This document shows, in pieces, positions 51,012 through 61,915 of a stretch of 64,000 bases of DNA. The notes beneath the pieces were generated by a model, which saw only the letters and a program-made list of their open reading frames with translations, ran no database searches and was not told the origin of the DNA. How positions within the stretch are numbered: position 1 is the stretch's first letter; each line of letters starts with the position of its first letter. This DNA is from Plazaster borealis (taxonomy: Eukaryota; Echinodermata; Asteroidea; Forcipulatida; Labidiasteridae). The stretch lies in NCBI GenBank assembly GCA_021014325.1, contig CM037472.1:8060001-8124000 (forward strand), written 5' to 3'. The translations under genes were made by a program, and so were the position numbers.

Positions 51012-51102
51012 GTTGGCTTGCTCATTGGTCTAGTGGTTAAGACATTGGCTGTAGAATGCAGGGGTTGTGGGTTCGAATCCCACTGAAGTAGCCTGTGGAT
51101 TT
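51012..51102 (+). repeat. tRNA-derived SINE-like copy, right half of an inverted pair
   Basis: A box-like TGGTCTAGTGG at 51026-51036 and B box GGTTCGAATCC at 51070-51080 have RNA polymerase III promoter spacing. The tail GTAGCCTGTGGATTT is shared with the inverted copy. The acceptor-stem halves do not pair, so it is not a functional tRNA. Confidence 0.75.
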
Positions 51103-51314
51103 AATTTTCCTCAGGACTCTGAAAGCACACAGTGCTTTTCACTCTTTGGTGTAAGGTTTGAACCAAATCAATATTTTGTATCCCAGTTACATCAATTAAA
51201 TTCAAGGTACAGCGTTTTTAAACTGAGGCAACCATGCATAACTTGTTGTAGAGGTACTAAACTGATTTAGACATGTTGTATATTTGATTGTTTTTTTTCT
51301 TTCTTTTTCTATAG

Positions 51315-51422
51315 TATTGGAACTACAAAGAAGGGCATTGGTCCAACATACTCTTCCAAAGCAAGTCGCTCTGGCCTCAGAATATGTGATCTAATGGCTG
51401 ATTATGGTGCTTTCTCTGAAAA
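51315..51422 (+). CDS. adenylosuccinate synthetase, exon 5
   Basis: Acceptor TTTTTCTATAG, donor GTAAGC. It begins [18 protein letters not shown], the TT(K/G)(K/R)GIGP motif that binds the IMP phosphate. It continues GLRICDLM, as in animal homologues, and ends two bases into a Lys codon. Confidence 0.97.
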
Positions 51423-51742
51423 GTAAGCTCATTCATTTTAAATTAAATTTGGTTTCTCAGACTAACCGATTAAGTATAAATTTTCTATGTTTGCTTTTAA
51501 AATGTATAAATGTTGGTGTGTGAAGGAAACAGCATCGCACACTTGATCGTGTGTCAGTGTTCTAATTATGTGAAAGACTTGCACATTTGTTTTTGGGGGG
51601 CTTTAGCCATTTACTGTTTTCATTGGTTAACAAAAATTAGCACCTAAAAATCATGTATAAAGATTATCCCGATAATGCATACTGTGAACAAAACTAAAAG
51701 TTAACATCAGAATTTTTAGAATATTTGCGTTTCTCTTAACAG

Positions 51743-51824
51743 ATTCCGTTCTCTTGTTGGTATATACCAGCGGATGTTTCCTGATTTAGAAGTGGATGTT
51801 GAACAAGAATTACAACGATATGAG
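51743..51824 (+). CDS. adenylosuccinate synthetase, exon 6
   Basis: Acceptor TCTCTTAACAG, donor GTAAAA. Encodes FRSLVGIYQRMFPDLEVD and an acidic helix ending in Glu. This is the less conserved helical segment of the family. The phase-0 end joins exon 7 across the LINE-bearing intron. Confidence 0.93.
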
Positions 51825-52327
51825 GTAAAAAGTAGTTAGAGATTATAAAAAGAAGTAGTTTTATATAATTATAATGAAACAGGCCCATTTATTAGGAGCT
51901 TTTAAACCTGTTGTATCAAAGCACCTTACACTGTTACATACATGACCCCATGGCCCCATTACATACATGACCTCAATGTCACAGTTCTCAGGTATAGGAA
52001 CATGGTTTGGTGATATCTTTGGTTAGCCAGAATGGCTGCCTAATGGAATTTTTTAGCTCTGATATATCTCTGTTGTTTTTTAACGTTTCTTAGTTTCTAA
52101 CTTATTGCTCTACTCCAAGTGTGAACTGTGACTTTTTGTAAGTACCTTTGACATATTGTACATGTTTGTGTCTGTGGACTGCGGTTGGAAAGTGATATTT
52201 TAGCAACAATTTGTTCTACATGTCAACCGTTGTGAGCCAAGTCTGAGAAACACTAGACACCAGACTTCCTACAGTTAAGGATCGGGACGGCAACTAGTCT
52301 GGTCCCCTGCACTGCAGTGATTGTCAA

Positions 52328-53116
52328 ATGGAGAGATTAACGTATAGCTCTAGCTACCTCAAAAGCCTCAACATTCACAGTGAAAACAGGTTTATATCCA
52401 AGCAAGATCTACTGAGCAAATGTCTAGAGATCCAGAAATGTTGTAAAAGGACTAAACGTGGGTGTCGTGCTGGTAGATTTCTACAAAGGAGAATTGTGGT
52501 AATTGAGAGACCTCGACCTGTCAAACCAATCCCATACTCACGTCTCCCCTCAGTGCTCTCCTCAGTGCCGATGTGCCTCCAACAAAAACCTACTTATACT
52601 AGTACTACACTGATGAAATGTTCCACGCCTAGCTCCCTCCCAGGTTTTTTCCTCACAAATATTCGCTCAGCCATGAACAAAATTGATGAACTTGAAGCAA
52701 TTTTTAAGCAGTCAGAACCCTCCCCTATTGACATCGCTGTACTGACGGAAACCTGGCAGTCAAACATGATCACTGATGACTACTTAGCAGTGGACGGCTT
52801 CCACATATTTACCAAAATAAGAACTGAGAAATGTGGGGGTGGAGTAGCAATCTATGTTAGAGACAACATCCCTGCTATGGTACTAACCAACATTAAAGTG
52901 CCTGAAGAGCTTGAATGCCTGTGGCTACAGGTCCGACCTCACAGACTACCACGTCAAGTATCAAGTCTGGTGATATGTGCAGTCTATATTCCACCAAAAT
53001 CTGAACATCATCAGATTCTGGTTCATCATATCATCAGTACCCTTGATCTACTTAAATCGAAACATCCAGAAGTGGGCTTAGTGATATTAGAAGACCTCAA
53101 TAGAACTGACACCAAC
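52328..53116 (+). pseudogene. LINE endonuclease part
   Basis: The N-terminal 115 residues or so are a basic linker including RTKRGCRAGRFLQRR. From about residue 106 an apurinic-type endonuclease begins: FFLTNIRSAMNK (Asn), VLTETW (catalytic Glu) and GGGVAIYVRD. VILEDLN stands where most elements have GDFN, so the Gly is replaced by Glu but the Asp is kept. The frame breaks at the C5 run 53116-53120. The last endonuclease block is in the next frame, so the product as written would lack the SDH catalytic motif. Confidence 0.88.
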
Positions 53117-54727
53117 CCCCATATGCAGAGCCCATGCCATGAAGCAAGTAGTCGACAAACCTACAAGAGACAATGCAATCTTGGACATTATAATCACTAA
53201 CATTAAGAATCTGTACAGTAGTCCAGTTATAAGTACCCCGGTTGGTCGTAGTGATCATAACACTATATATTGGTCACCCAGTGAAAAAAAGATTGCAAAT
53301 GGTGTTCATGTGAAATCTTTTAGACCACTCCCTAAACCGAGTATGCATGAATTTGGTAGATGGATCACTGCCCACCAATGGGATGAGGTTCTGAATGCTA
53401 CTAGTACTGGTGACAAATCTGATGCTTTTTATTCTACTATCAATGCTGCATTGGATCTCCACTTCCCAATGAAACTAGTCAAACTTCACACTAACGACAA
53501 ACCATGGATCACTCCCGAAATCAAAGACCTAATCAAAAAGCGCCAGGTGGCATTTGCAGAGAACAAAATTTTCCTTTGGCGTCTTCTTCGTACCAAAATC
53601 AGCCACGCCATCAGTCGAGCCAAAAAGTCATTCTACCAAAATCGCCTCCAGGGCCTAAAATCCAGTGATCCATCAGGCTGGCACAAAGGTATTCAAATGA
53701 TAACCAATAAGACTCGGCAGCCTACTGTGATTTCTGTCCCAGGCATACCCCAGAATGATGATAAAGCAATTGCAGAGGCAATTAACCTTAACTTTGCTGC
53801 TGTCTCCCAAAGCAGGCCCCCAATTAATCCTGAGGAATTGCCCGCTTACCTACCTGCAAAACCGACACCTCAAATTCAAGTATGGGATATGTACAATGCT
53901 CTGAAAAAATTAAATACAAACAAATCAGCAGGCCCTGATGAGCTCCCAGGTAAACTAATCAAGGAATTTGCATGTGAGCTTAGCATCCCTGTTTCCGATA
54001 TATTTAACTCTTCTCTTGTTGAGGGTTGTGTACCACAGACTTGGAAGGATGCAATTATTGTACCAGTTCCTAAAGAAACGCCAGCCACGATAACAAAGCT
54101 AAGACCTATTTCACTGACTGCTCTCCTGGCTAAAGTTTGCGAATGGTTTGTTTCAAAATGGGTTCTTGAAGATATTCACACATCTATCGACCGTAACCAG
54201 TATGGAGGTATTCAGGGGTCATCAACTACTCATTACTTAATCGAACTCCTTGATGTTTTTTACAGGGGTACTGACAAAGTAGATGCAGTTGGCACACTGT
54301 TGTTGACGGACTTTTCCAGGGCTTTTGACTGCGTCGACCATACTTTGGCTGTTCAGAGATTACATAATCTAGGTGTCCGTAGCGAAATCATACCATGGAT
54401 CGTAAACTTCCTGACGGCACGCCGCCAGAGAGTTCGATACCACTCTGCCCTTTCAGAATGGGAAACCATTTCCTGTGGAGTTCCCCAGGGTACAAAATTG
54501 GGACCCATCACATTCATTGGTGTTATAAATGGTGCTTCTGATAATGCCAACTCTCCTAGCTTTAAGTATGTCGATGATCTAAGCCTTGCTGAGGTCCGTC
54601 CTGTCAGTGTGCCTACTCAGATTGACTTGGACCTTAATGACCTTGAACATTGGGCTAAATGTAACCACCTCAGGCTCAATCCATCAAAATGTAAGGTTAT
54701 GCAAATATGCTTCAAAAGAAACCCCCC
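53117..54727 (+). pseudogene. LINE endonuclease C-terminus and reverse transcriptase
   Basis: In the second frame the endonuclease finishes with GRSDHNTI, containing the catalytic Asp-His pair. The reverse transcriptase then shows SAGPDELPGKLIKEF (block 1), LRPISLTALLAKVCE (block 2), TDFSRAFDCVDH (block A with its Asp), GVPQGTKLGP (block B) and KYVDDLSL (block C with the YVDD catalytic pair). HLRLNPSKCKVM follows as block D. All catalytic residues are present. The frame ends shortly after the C6 run 54722-54727. Confidence 0.92.
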
Positions 54728-55306
54728 TGTCCGCCTGATATGAAGATCGCTGACAAGGGGCTTGAGCTGGTGGCCGAGAGCAAGCTTCTCGGACTTACTG
54801 TTCAATCTGATCTTGGATGGGATTCACAGGTCAATGACATGGTGTCCAAAAGCAGTCGCAGGCTTTACATGCTTGGCCGTCTCAAACGTTTTGGTGTACC
54901 CATTGAGGACTTGGTATCTGTGTATGTTGGTTATATTCGTCCTACAGTTGAGTATGCGTCACCAGTGTGGCATGGTAGCATCAGTAAACAGCAAACTAAT
55001 CAAATTGAAAGAATCCAAAAACGAGCGTGTCACATCATCCTTGGTAACACCTATACTACATACACAGATGCTCTTGACCTCATGGGTCTCCAGATGCTTG
55101 AAGATAGACGTGATCAATTATGTACAAATTTTGCTTTGAAATGCAGTACCTCTGACAGATATGCTGATTGGTTCCCTCTTAACAACAGAACCCACAGTAT
55201 GGGACTCGGACATACAACTAAATATATGGTCTCTAAATACAAAACTAACCGATATGGTAACAGCTCAATCCCATTCCTTTCTAAACTCTTGAATCAAGAG
55301 TCTTAG
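54728..55306 (+). pseudogene. LINE reverse-transcriptase thumb and C-terminal region
   Basis: In the frame of the first segment: LGLTVQSDLGWDSQV, the conserved block after the polymerase core. Then comes YGYIRP-like sequence (VGYIRPTVEYASPVWH), IERIQKRACHIILG, and a tail ending in a stop at 55304-55306. This order is standard for CR1/Jockey-group elements. Only the single-base slip at the preceding C run separates it from the polymerase. Confidence 0.88.
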
Positions 55307-56205
55307 ATTAGTGTGTTTATTTGTTTCTTATGTCTACTGTGTGTGTGGGGGGGGGGTGTTGAGTTTATTTTTAAGAGGTTCGTATGTCAAAGGGGGTCTT
55401 AATTCTTAAAGCGTTTTCTATACATAAAAGGGTTCCTACAATACTCTGTGCAATTTTGTAATGTTTTATCAAATCTGTATTTCTATTTTTGTAATCTTGT
55501 CTGATGTGTTTATGTCCCCCGTATTTCGGTGTTGCTAGTTTGTTGTGTGTGTTTTCTGTGCAATTCTTAACTCATATATTTTTCCTTGTAATGCCACATA
55601 ATTCAGCTTTGTGCTGCCAGTTGGTTTTTTAATAAAAATGAATGAATGAAAAAAAAAATGAATGAAATTAAGGGCTGAGGGGTTTCAACAGCATCGCTGT
55701 TATTTTCTAGATTTGCAAGCTAGTTTTTTCTTATGTATGATCTGTCTCCATCTTAAGCATTGTTCAATATGCCTACATGTTTTATCTCCAAATGATTCAC
55801 TGAGCTTAATTGTTCCCCCTTTTAATTCATAATTTTTGAATTACTCTCTTAGTTTTCCCTTGTGTCTCAATGCACCTTGAATGTGTAGTCTGGAGCTATA
55901 AGCATGGCATTTTGTTCATGATGTTATTTCCTTGCAAATTGTAGTGAACTGTGGCAAAATCAGAACAAATTTACTAAAGATGTACTGCTAGAATTAATTA
56001 CATTTTTATTAACACTGACTTTTTAAAGAAAACTACTATGTTTGCAACAACAATTATATATTTATCTTAAGGTGAATTTCTTTGAGCAATTATGAATGAA
56101 TGGGCATGCGGAAAGAGTCTTACATGCACAGTATGCACAAAGTACATAGCCACAGCTAGATGCATCATAGATACTTTTGATGAGAATTTGATCTTACTAT
56201 TATTG

Positions 56206-56393
56206 GTTACCATCCTGCTGTCTGACCATTAAATATCTTACACATGGTTTTGAATGATATTATGCACTATGCCAGCGTTTAGTATGACATGTGGTGAATT
56301 CAGTTGTACCACCATAACAACCAGTCCAGTTAAGTGGTTTCAAATGGGTTGGCCAACTCCTTGCAAATGTTGTGGAGAGAGTAGGAGGGTTAA
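56206..56393 (+). repeat. dispersed repeat family A, copy 3
   Basis: Left CCTGCTGTCTGACCATT, then GGTTTTGAATGATA and ATGACATGTGGTGAATT; right edge GTAGGAGGGTTAA at 56381-56393. It ends 31 bp before exon 7. Confidence 0.7.
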
Positions 56394-56424
56394 TCTAATG
56401 TAGTATTTGTTGACTCTCCTTCAG

Positions 56425-56551
56425 GAATTGGCTGAGAAGTTGAGGCCGATGGTTGGAGACACTGTTTATTTCATGTACCAGTCCTTACAAGACAGAACCA
56501 AAAAGATTGTGGTTGAAGGCGCCAATGCTACTATGCTGGACATTGACTTTG
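56425..56551 (+). CDS. adenylosuccinate synthetase, exon 7
   Basis: Acceptor GACTCTCCTTCAG, donor GTTTGT. Encodes [16 protein letters not shown], then [18 protein letters not shown]. The (V)EGA(Q/N)...LD(I)D(F/H)G block is one of the strongest family signatures and lines the GTP/IMP site. Donor and acceptor phases agree with neighbours (0 in, 1 out). Confidence 0.98.
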
Positions 56552-56752
56552 GTTTGTTGCTTAAATTAAATTGGAAATTGCATTTAACTATTGTTGACTG
56601 TTTGAATTTGAGATATATTTTTTTTATTTTTATTTTTACAGGTTTTTGGTAGCTTTACAAAATGATTTAGCTAATAATAATGATAGCTTTTAAAAGTTTT
56701 GAACAAGTATCTACTTTATTATTACCACTGTTCATCAACATTCTCTATCCTT

Positions 56753-56885
56753 GCAGGTACCCATTTACTCCTGGGTGATGAGAAGCAATTGTAGTCAAGT
56801 ATTTTGCCCGAGGACATAAATGTCATGACTGGATTTTAACCCACACTCATTTGAGTCAGATGTGCTTAACTGCCTGGTCACAAGA
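56753..56885. repeat. dispersed SINE-like repeat in intron 7
   Basis: The phrases TACCCATTTACTCCTGGGTG, TTTTGCCCGAGGACATAA and GATTTTAACCCACACTC follow one another. From memory this order is typical of a tRNA-related repeat in echinoderms and other deuterostomes. Confidence 0.55.
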
Positions 56886-56995
56886 CATAGCAATAAAAAC
56901 TGTTTAATTCAAGCAAAGCTTTTGGTGTACAATTCTAGGCTCTGTAATATACAAGTAAAGACCATAGAGTCTGATGTATATTCATTTTGTCACAG

Positions 56996-57150
56996 GCACA
57001 TATCCTTATGTAACGTCATCCAACTGCTCAATTGGTGGTGTGTGTACCGGTCTTGGGATACCAGCTAAAAACATAGGTGATGTCTACGGAGTAACGAAAG
57101 CTTACACAACGCGAGTAGGGGATGGTGCGTTCCCAACGGAACTAACTAAT
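56996..57150 (+). CDS. adenylosuccinate synthetase, exon 8
   Basis: Acceptor TTTTGTCACAG, donor GTAAGT. Encodes [20 protein letters not shown], the PYVTSSN motif (IMP site), then the block containing [14 protein letters not shown], which carries the Arg and loop residues that close over aspartate. Fully consistent with animal enzymes. Confidence 0.98.
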
Positions 57151-57329
57151 GTAAGTAATGTTTTTCATTAATAAGTTTAATTCTGATGAAGAAAACAAAT
57201 TAAGCACATGAAGTTGTATGAATTCAAACTGGCCTCTCATATTAGAAATAAATACAAAGTTCTTATATGACGCTTGATCTACAGGTGTCTCAAAACGCTC
57301 ATTATTTATTAATGACAGAAACACCAGGC

Positions 57330-57600
57330 AAATCCCTTTTCTCAACGATAAGTACACTTGGTTCTTTTACGTGCATTATTACACAACACATGGGACCTAT
57401 GGCTTAAGGTCCTATCCGAAGGACAAAGCCATTATGGTTTAGTGTCTTGCTCAAGGACACAAGTACCATGTCTGGTACTCAAACCTGTGCTCAAGCACTA
57501 CACTTCACATGGCTAGTCTAGTCAACAGTCTAGTGGTTGAGACATCTGCTCTAGAATACAATTTATTGTGGGTTCAAATCTCAGTCTAGGGCTTGTAGGT
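57330..57600 (+). repeat. compound SINE-like sequence in intron 8
   Basis: TGTCTTGCTCAAGGACACAA and TACTCAAACCTGTGC resemble the repeat at 56753-56885. Next to it, GTCTAGTGGTTGAGACAT with GGGTTCAAATCTC (A- and B-box-like) at 57528-57592 resembles 51012-51102. Confidence 0.5.
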
Positions 57601-58531
57601 TTTTTCTGCTGGGCTCAGAAACAGGCATGATATTGTTCCTACTTTAGTCTGATTTCTGATTTTTTTGGCCTTCGGAAAATCAGAAAAATCGTGATTAAAT
57701 AGCCTGAAAAGTCTATTAAAGTCTACACCATGTGTATATGTAGGTCAGCCCTTGTACTTAAATATTCCTACTTTTTTCCCAAGGACTAAATGTCATGCCT
57801 GCAGAAATGACTAACTTTACAGTTCTTGTCATACATTAGTGTAGGATGAACACTCAAATGATATGTTCCTTTATCCCTGATGCAATAATTACAATTGTTC
57901 AAAAAGATAGACATATTTTGTGGCATTGCACAAAATTTTATACTGGTGATTTACCGTGATTTGATGTAACACCAATTCATCTTTTATATCATGTTTGTCC
58001 CCATGCACATTTAAGCTCACATCTCCCTCTGCCCTCGGTATTTGCATAAAGCTGATCATGTGTCTGTGTTTGCCTGCACTCGTAAAAAGACTTGCATCGT
58101 GATCTTAAATCATTTGTCAAACAGGTAGAAGGCAGATTTCAAGCTACAAATTAACTAGATTTGTATGAATTACTTCAGTCATGACATAGGATCTCTTCTC
58201 TGCAACTCATATTCTGTTAATTTATAATTCTATTTTTGTTTTGCTATTGTAGCCTAAAATGTTACACACATTTTTTGTTTACGGGATGATGTTTTATGTT
58301 GGTCAATAACTAAACGTGCAGTTCATAGTAATTGTATGTGTCATACAGTTATTGACTTCAACTGTCTGTTACATATTGTTTAATAGTTTTGGTAGACTTT
58401 TGATAATTAAGCTTGGTCACTCCTTGTTCCTGTTCATAGATGTTAACCATGTCATGGTCTTTTAAGTGTCCATTTACTAGACTTGGTGAGGCTGTTAATG
58501 CTTAATTCAACAACTGTTACGTTTGTTTTAG
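57601..58531 (+). other. remainder of intron 8
   Basis: No exon or structured element seen. Confidence 0.4.
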
Positions 58532-58656
58532 GATATTGGTGATTTGTTACAAGAGCGTGGTCATGAGTTTGGCGTGACCACCAAGAGACGTCGGCGTTGT
58601 GGCTGGCTGGATGCTGTCTTACTTAGATACACCAACATGATCAATGGGTTCACTGC
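58532..58656 (+). CDS. adenylosuccinate synthetase, exon 9
   Basis: Acceptor TTTGTTTTAG, donor GTAAGT. Encodes [17 protein letters not shown], then [16 protein letters not shown], then NMINGFT. The TT-x-RRRR-x-GWLD loop contacts aspartate and IMP. Here position 307 is Lys, where E. coli and vertebrate enzymes have Gly (TTG), an unusual change in a tightly conserved loop. Otherwise standard. Confidence 0.97.
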
Positions 58657-59254
58657 GTAAGTAGACAATTACTGTGACTGTTTACCATTGAAATATAATA
58701 GTGGATGGGTAATTTTTATAATGATAATGATAATGGACATTTGTAGTGCACTAATTTAGCCACCAGTGCTGCATGAAAATTATTAACGCGGTCATTGAGT
58801 TGTTATAGAACAGCAAGTTTTTACTTGGCATTCCTGCATGGTGCAAAAAACTAAACAAAACAAAACATTCCATCAAGACATACTGAATGTAGCAAAAATA
58901 AGTACCATACGCCAGGCAGGAAGAAGTTCACCATTGGTTTGTTTTTAAGAGTTACTTCCCATTTTTTTGTTTTAAAAAAACCACCACACAACCAACCTGT
59001 GAGTTTCATCAAGTTCAGTGGGCATGTGAAATCAAACAAGAACTTGTTGTGTTTTGTCTGGAATTTCGTGCATGTTCTTACACATGTGCTGTAATTTGAT
59101 TGCAGCAATCGTAATAACCAATAGTGATTTTGGGGTCTTCAAGTTCCATTTCCTCATTTTGGACTGTATTTCAGATGAAATTTATTTTAAAGAGACATTT
59201 TTTGTTTGACCTTTTACATTAATATAAATGCCTAATTGATTCTCTTGTACTAAG
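58657..59254 (+). other. intron 9
   Basis: 59090-59170 resembles family E pieces (CAATAGTGATTTTGGGGTCT) also seen near 18850, 43771 and 62265. No exon. Confidence 0.4.
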
Positions 59255-59352
59255 GTTTGCCATGACGAAGCTTGACATTTTGGATGTTTTGGATGAAATC
59301 AAGATTGGAGTGTCGTATCAATATCAGGGAAAGTTACTGCCATGCTTCCCAG
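59255..59352 (+). CDS. adenylosuccinate synthetase, exon 10
   Basis: Acceptor TCTTGTACTAAG, donor GTTAGT. Encodes [20 protein letters not shown], with TKLD the guanine-specificity motif of the GTP site, then a loop [12 protein letters not shown]. The acceptor AAG is less common than CAG but the reading frame is unambiguous. Confidence 0.97.
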
Positions 59353-59783
59353 GTTAGTATTTCATGTCTTATAATGTGTCACCTGCTCATTCAAACATGC
59401 AACATTCCATTCTTGATGCTTTAAAGGGATTGTGTTTTGGAAGAGTCATACTTTTCCATCCTCATTTTGTAAAGCAAATATGTGCAATTTACATGACAGT
59501 GCGCCCTCTGCAGTTTTCCAAGGGGAGGCCATTTTCATAGTCTATCATGTAAAAAAAAGTTGACAAGGTTCGGTCCTCATGTCGCAGTGCCTGCCACACG
59601 ACCCCTATTGTTTATGTGTGGAATTGTTTATGCTCAGGAAATTGTTGTGCTAAACAGTATTATAAATTGCCCATGTGCTCATTTTCATATAGCACATAAA
59701 CACTCTAATGTAAACAGACCATTTCTGCTTACAGAGTGGCCTTTAGCGCATTTTGTATTTCATAACTACTGCTTACTGTAAGC

Positions 59784-59812
59784 ATGGAGGTAGGATTAGA
59801 TCCTACCTCCAT
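59784..59812. repeat. perfect 13-bp hairpin with a 3-nt loop
   Basis: ATGGAGGTAGGAT, TAG, ATCCTACCTCCAT. Flanked on both sides by TACTGTAAG, so the hairpin is bracketed by a direct repeat. Confidence 0.93.
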
Positions 59813-59827
59813 ACTGTAAGCAATGCC

Positions 59828-59955
59828 AAAGGCACCCTAACTTGCAGGTGGTTCATGTAAAAGGCACCCTAACTTGCAGATGGTTCATGTAAAAGGCACC
59901 CTAACTTGCAGGTGGTTCATGTAAAAGGCACCCTAACTTACAGGTGATTTTTGTC
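59828..59955 (+). repeat. 32-bp tandem repeat, four copies
   Basis: AAAGGCACCCTAACTTGCAG begins at 59828, 59860, 59892 and 59924. The last copy is diverged. In intron 10. Confidence 0.95.
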
Positions 59956-60197
59956 AGCAGATGAGTGATGTACACAGTAGTGTAAATCTATTGTAAACTG
60001 TCAAATTTTCTTGATCATGAATGAAATACACTTTTGCTTTTGCACATTTGCTGCCATAGTAATTTGTTTATAATAGTATATACAATTGGGCCTTGGTCGT
60101 AGTTGCTTCCCAGTGAATAGTTTTTAAAATTGGGACATGGTTTTAACTGTGTACTTAATCCTTGATGCCATCCATTTACCCACCCCTCTGAATGTAG

Positions 60198-60347
60198 CTC
60201 ACCAAGATGTATTGAAGGAAGTAGAGGTTGAATACATTACCATGCCAGGCTGGAAGAGTAACACAGAGCAGATTCGAAACTTTGAAGATCTTCCACCCAA
60301 TGCCCAGGCATATGTTCTCAAGCTGGAGGAATTAGTTGGAGTTCCAG
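60198..60347 (+). CDS. adenylosuccinate synthetase, exon 11
   Basis: Acceptor CTGAATGTAG, donor GTAAGC. Encodes the block with VEVEYITMPGWKSNT and FEDLPPNAQAYVLKLEEL. The Y..(L/M)PGW and LP.NAQ.Y(V/I) motifs are C-terminal family signatures that support the GTP-binding face. Confidence 0.97.
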
Positions 60348-61185
60348 GTAAGCTTATTTATTGTTAATAATACAAAGAAGGAAAGGTTTGTTTTAAAGAA
60401 TTCATGGCAACGCAGCCCATACTAACGTTTGTTAACGCACATTATTAGACAATGTTTGCTACACATTTGCAGGAGGACAATTAGTATGAGTTAAGTCCTG
60501 TTGGTAAGTCAGCATGGTGAGAGTATATAGCTGCCTGCACACTCAGAATGTTGTACTTCTGGCTACTAAGCTAGCACACATGTTTGTGTTATTTAAAACA
60601 ATGCCCTTGTTTCACCTCTCAAGACGATTTTATGACAGGAGTTGACTTTTTTTTTTCAGGCCACAAGTTTTTTAAAAACACATATGAAAGGCAAGCCAAT
60701 AAGCTTCATATTTTCTTAGCTCCAAAAGGAAATCCAGCTGATGATAGCTGGAGCCAAACTGTAGTGTTGATTTGATTAAGGGTGAATTATCCAACACTTG
60801 CCAAAAAGACAGCTACTCTGACCCTTTTAGCCATAATAACGACGTTTACTTGACTTTTACAGTCATTTGCTATAGTTCTACCATCCTGTATCACTGTTTT
60901 TTGTTCTAGACACTTGCATGCAACCAAACTTACTAGTTGTCTAACTTTTGTTTTCCTTTCCATGCCGCTGTTAAGCCCAGTTCGTTCTTCACACAAACTG
61001 CAAAAGCAAAGCAAGTTTCCTTGTATTTTATGGAAAACAGCATTGAATCTGTATGCATAAAAATTGCAAAAAAGTGTGAACTGAGCTTGAGACTTGAAAA
61101 TACAAAATTTAATGTAAAAGAACTTTGGCCTAATGAAAAGCACAATACTTAACTTTTTTCGTAATTTTTTATTTTTTTATTGCAG
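60348..61185 (+). other. intron 11
   Basis: No exon. A T9-CAG decoy acceptor lies at about 60650-60659. Confidence 0.5.
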
Positions 61186-61238
61186 TGAAATGGGTTGGAA
61201 TTGGAAAGAGTCGCGAATCCATCATCAAACGGTTTTGA
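61186..61238 (+). CDS. adenylosuccinate synthetase, exon 12 (terminal)
   Basis: Acceptor TTTTATTGCAG. Encodes VKWVGIGKSRESIIKRF, then TGA at 61236-61238. The G(V/I)GKSR motif near the C-terminus contacts the guanine nucleotide and is universal in the family. The enzyme ends exactly where animal homologues do. Confidence 0.98.
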
Positions 61239-61915
61239 AGATAACCTGTTCCTATCCTTATGGACTATTCTTACCTCAGCATTTGCAGGGACTTTTTAAC
61301 AATTCTCTGTGGTCTTTTTGTTGTGGGCACTGATATGTTTGTGTTCATAATTCTGTTTACTGGGAAAGTTGTTTAAACATTCTGGTTTTGGTGGTTTTTA
61401 TTGAATGGTGAGTTTTTGGTTACTTTAGCATCCAGAGATTGGGATTTGTGTTTGACTGCATTGGCAAACCTTGAAATATTCAGTTACAACAATTGTACCT
61501 GTTGTGCAGCTCCCCTGTCCTTCAGTTGGGACTTGAAGTAATATAAACAAATTGTGTTCTTCCAGTGGAATTACTTAGATTTACATGACAATTTTGTTTC
61601 CAACTGGCACATTTTCCATGGGACAATAACATAATTTTCAAGGGTACATACTTACTGGTTCTAAAATTTAAATTGAATGGGAGGGAAAACAGTCATGTAG
61701 GACTTTTCTTCTTAAGTGCTTTTGAGTATATTATTGAGTTCTGATGATATTAACAGTTGTCACTGAACAAAGTTTATTTATAAAATCACTTCATTGAACT
61801 TTTCAAAAAGGAAACTTGGATAGCTCAGTACAGTGGTCCATTTTAGTGGACACACATGACTGTTCAAATAGGATAAAAATACAATGCGATAAATAAATGC
61901 AAAGATTCTTAAAAA
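61239..61915 (+). other. 3' untranslated region of adenylosuccinate synthetase
   Basis: The first AATAAA after the stop is at 61892-61897. Further candidates lie near 62740 and 63865, so alternative ends are possible. Confidence 0.45.

Larger units (their letters stand above)
52258..55665 (+). mobile_element. non-LTR retrotransposon (LINE, CR1/L2/Jockey-like)
   Basis: One long open region encodes an endonuclease and a reverse transcriptase in the usual order, followed by a noncoding 3' tail ending in TGAATGAATGAA-type repeats and an A run (55636-55665). Such short tandem tails are typical of L2/CR1-like LINEs. No first ORF is seen, so it is either 5'-truncated or of a single-ORF type. It lies in the same direction as the host gene. 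The 5' edge is approximate. Confidence 0.9.
51825..56424 (+). other. intron 6 of adenylosuccinate synthetase (4,600 bp)
   Basis: Holds a nearly full-length sense-strand LINE (52258-55665) and family A copy 3 (56206-56393). 55666-56205 shows nothing recognisable. Confidence 0.85.

Noticed and set aside
51012..51102. Functional tRNA gene
   Set aside because: A and B boxes are present, but the acceptor and anticodon stems do not pair. The same goes for 62649-62705, so both are SINE-derived.
60584..60775. Extra adenylosuccinate synthetase exon after the T9-CAG tract
   Set aside because: Exon 11 joins exon 12 exactly in phase and the segment has no family similarity.
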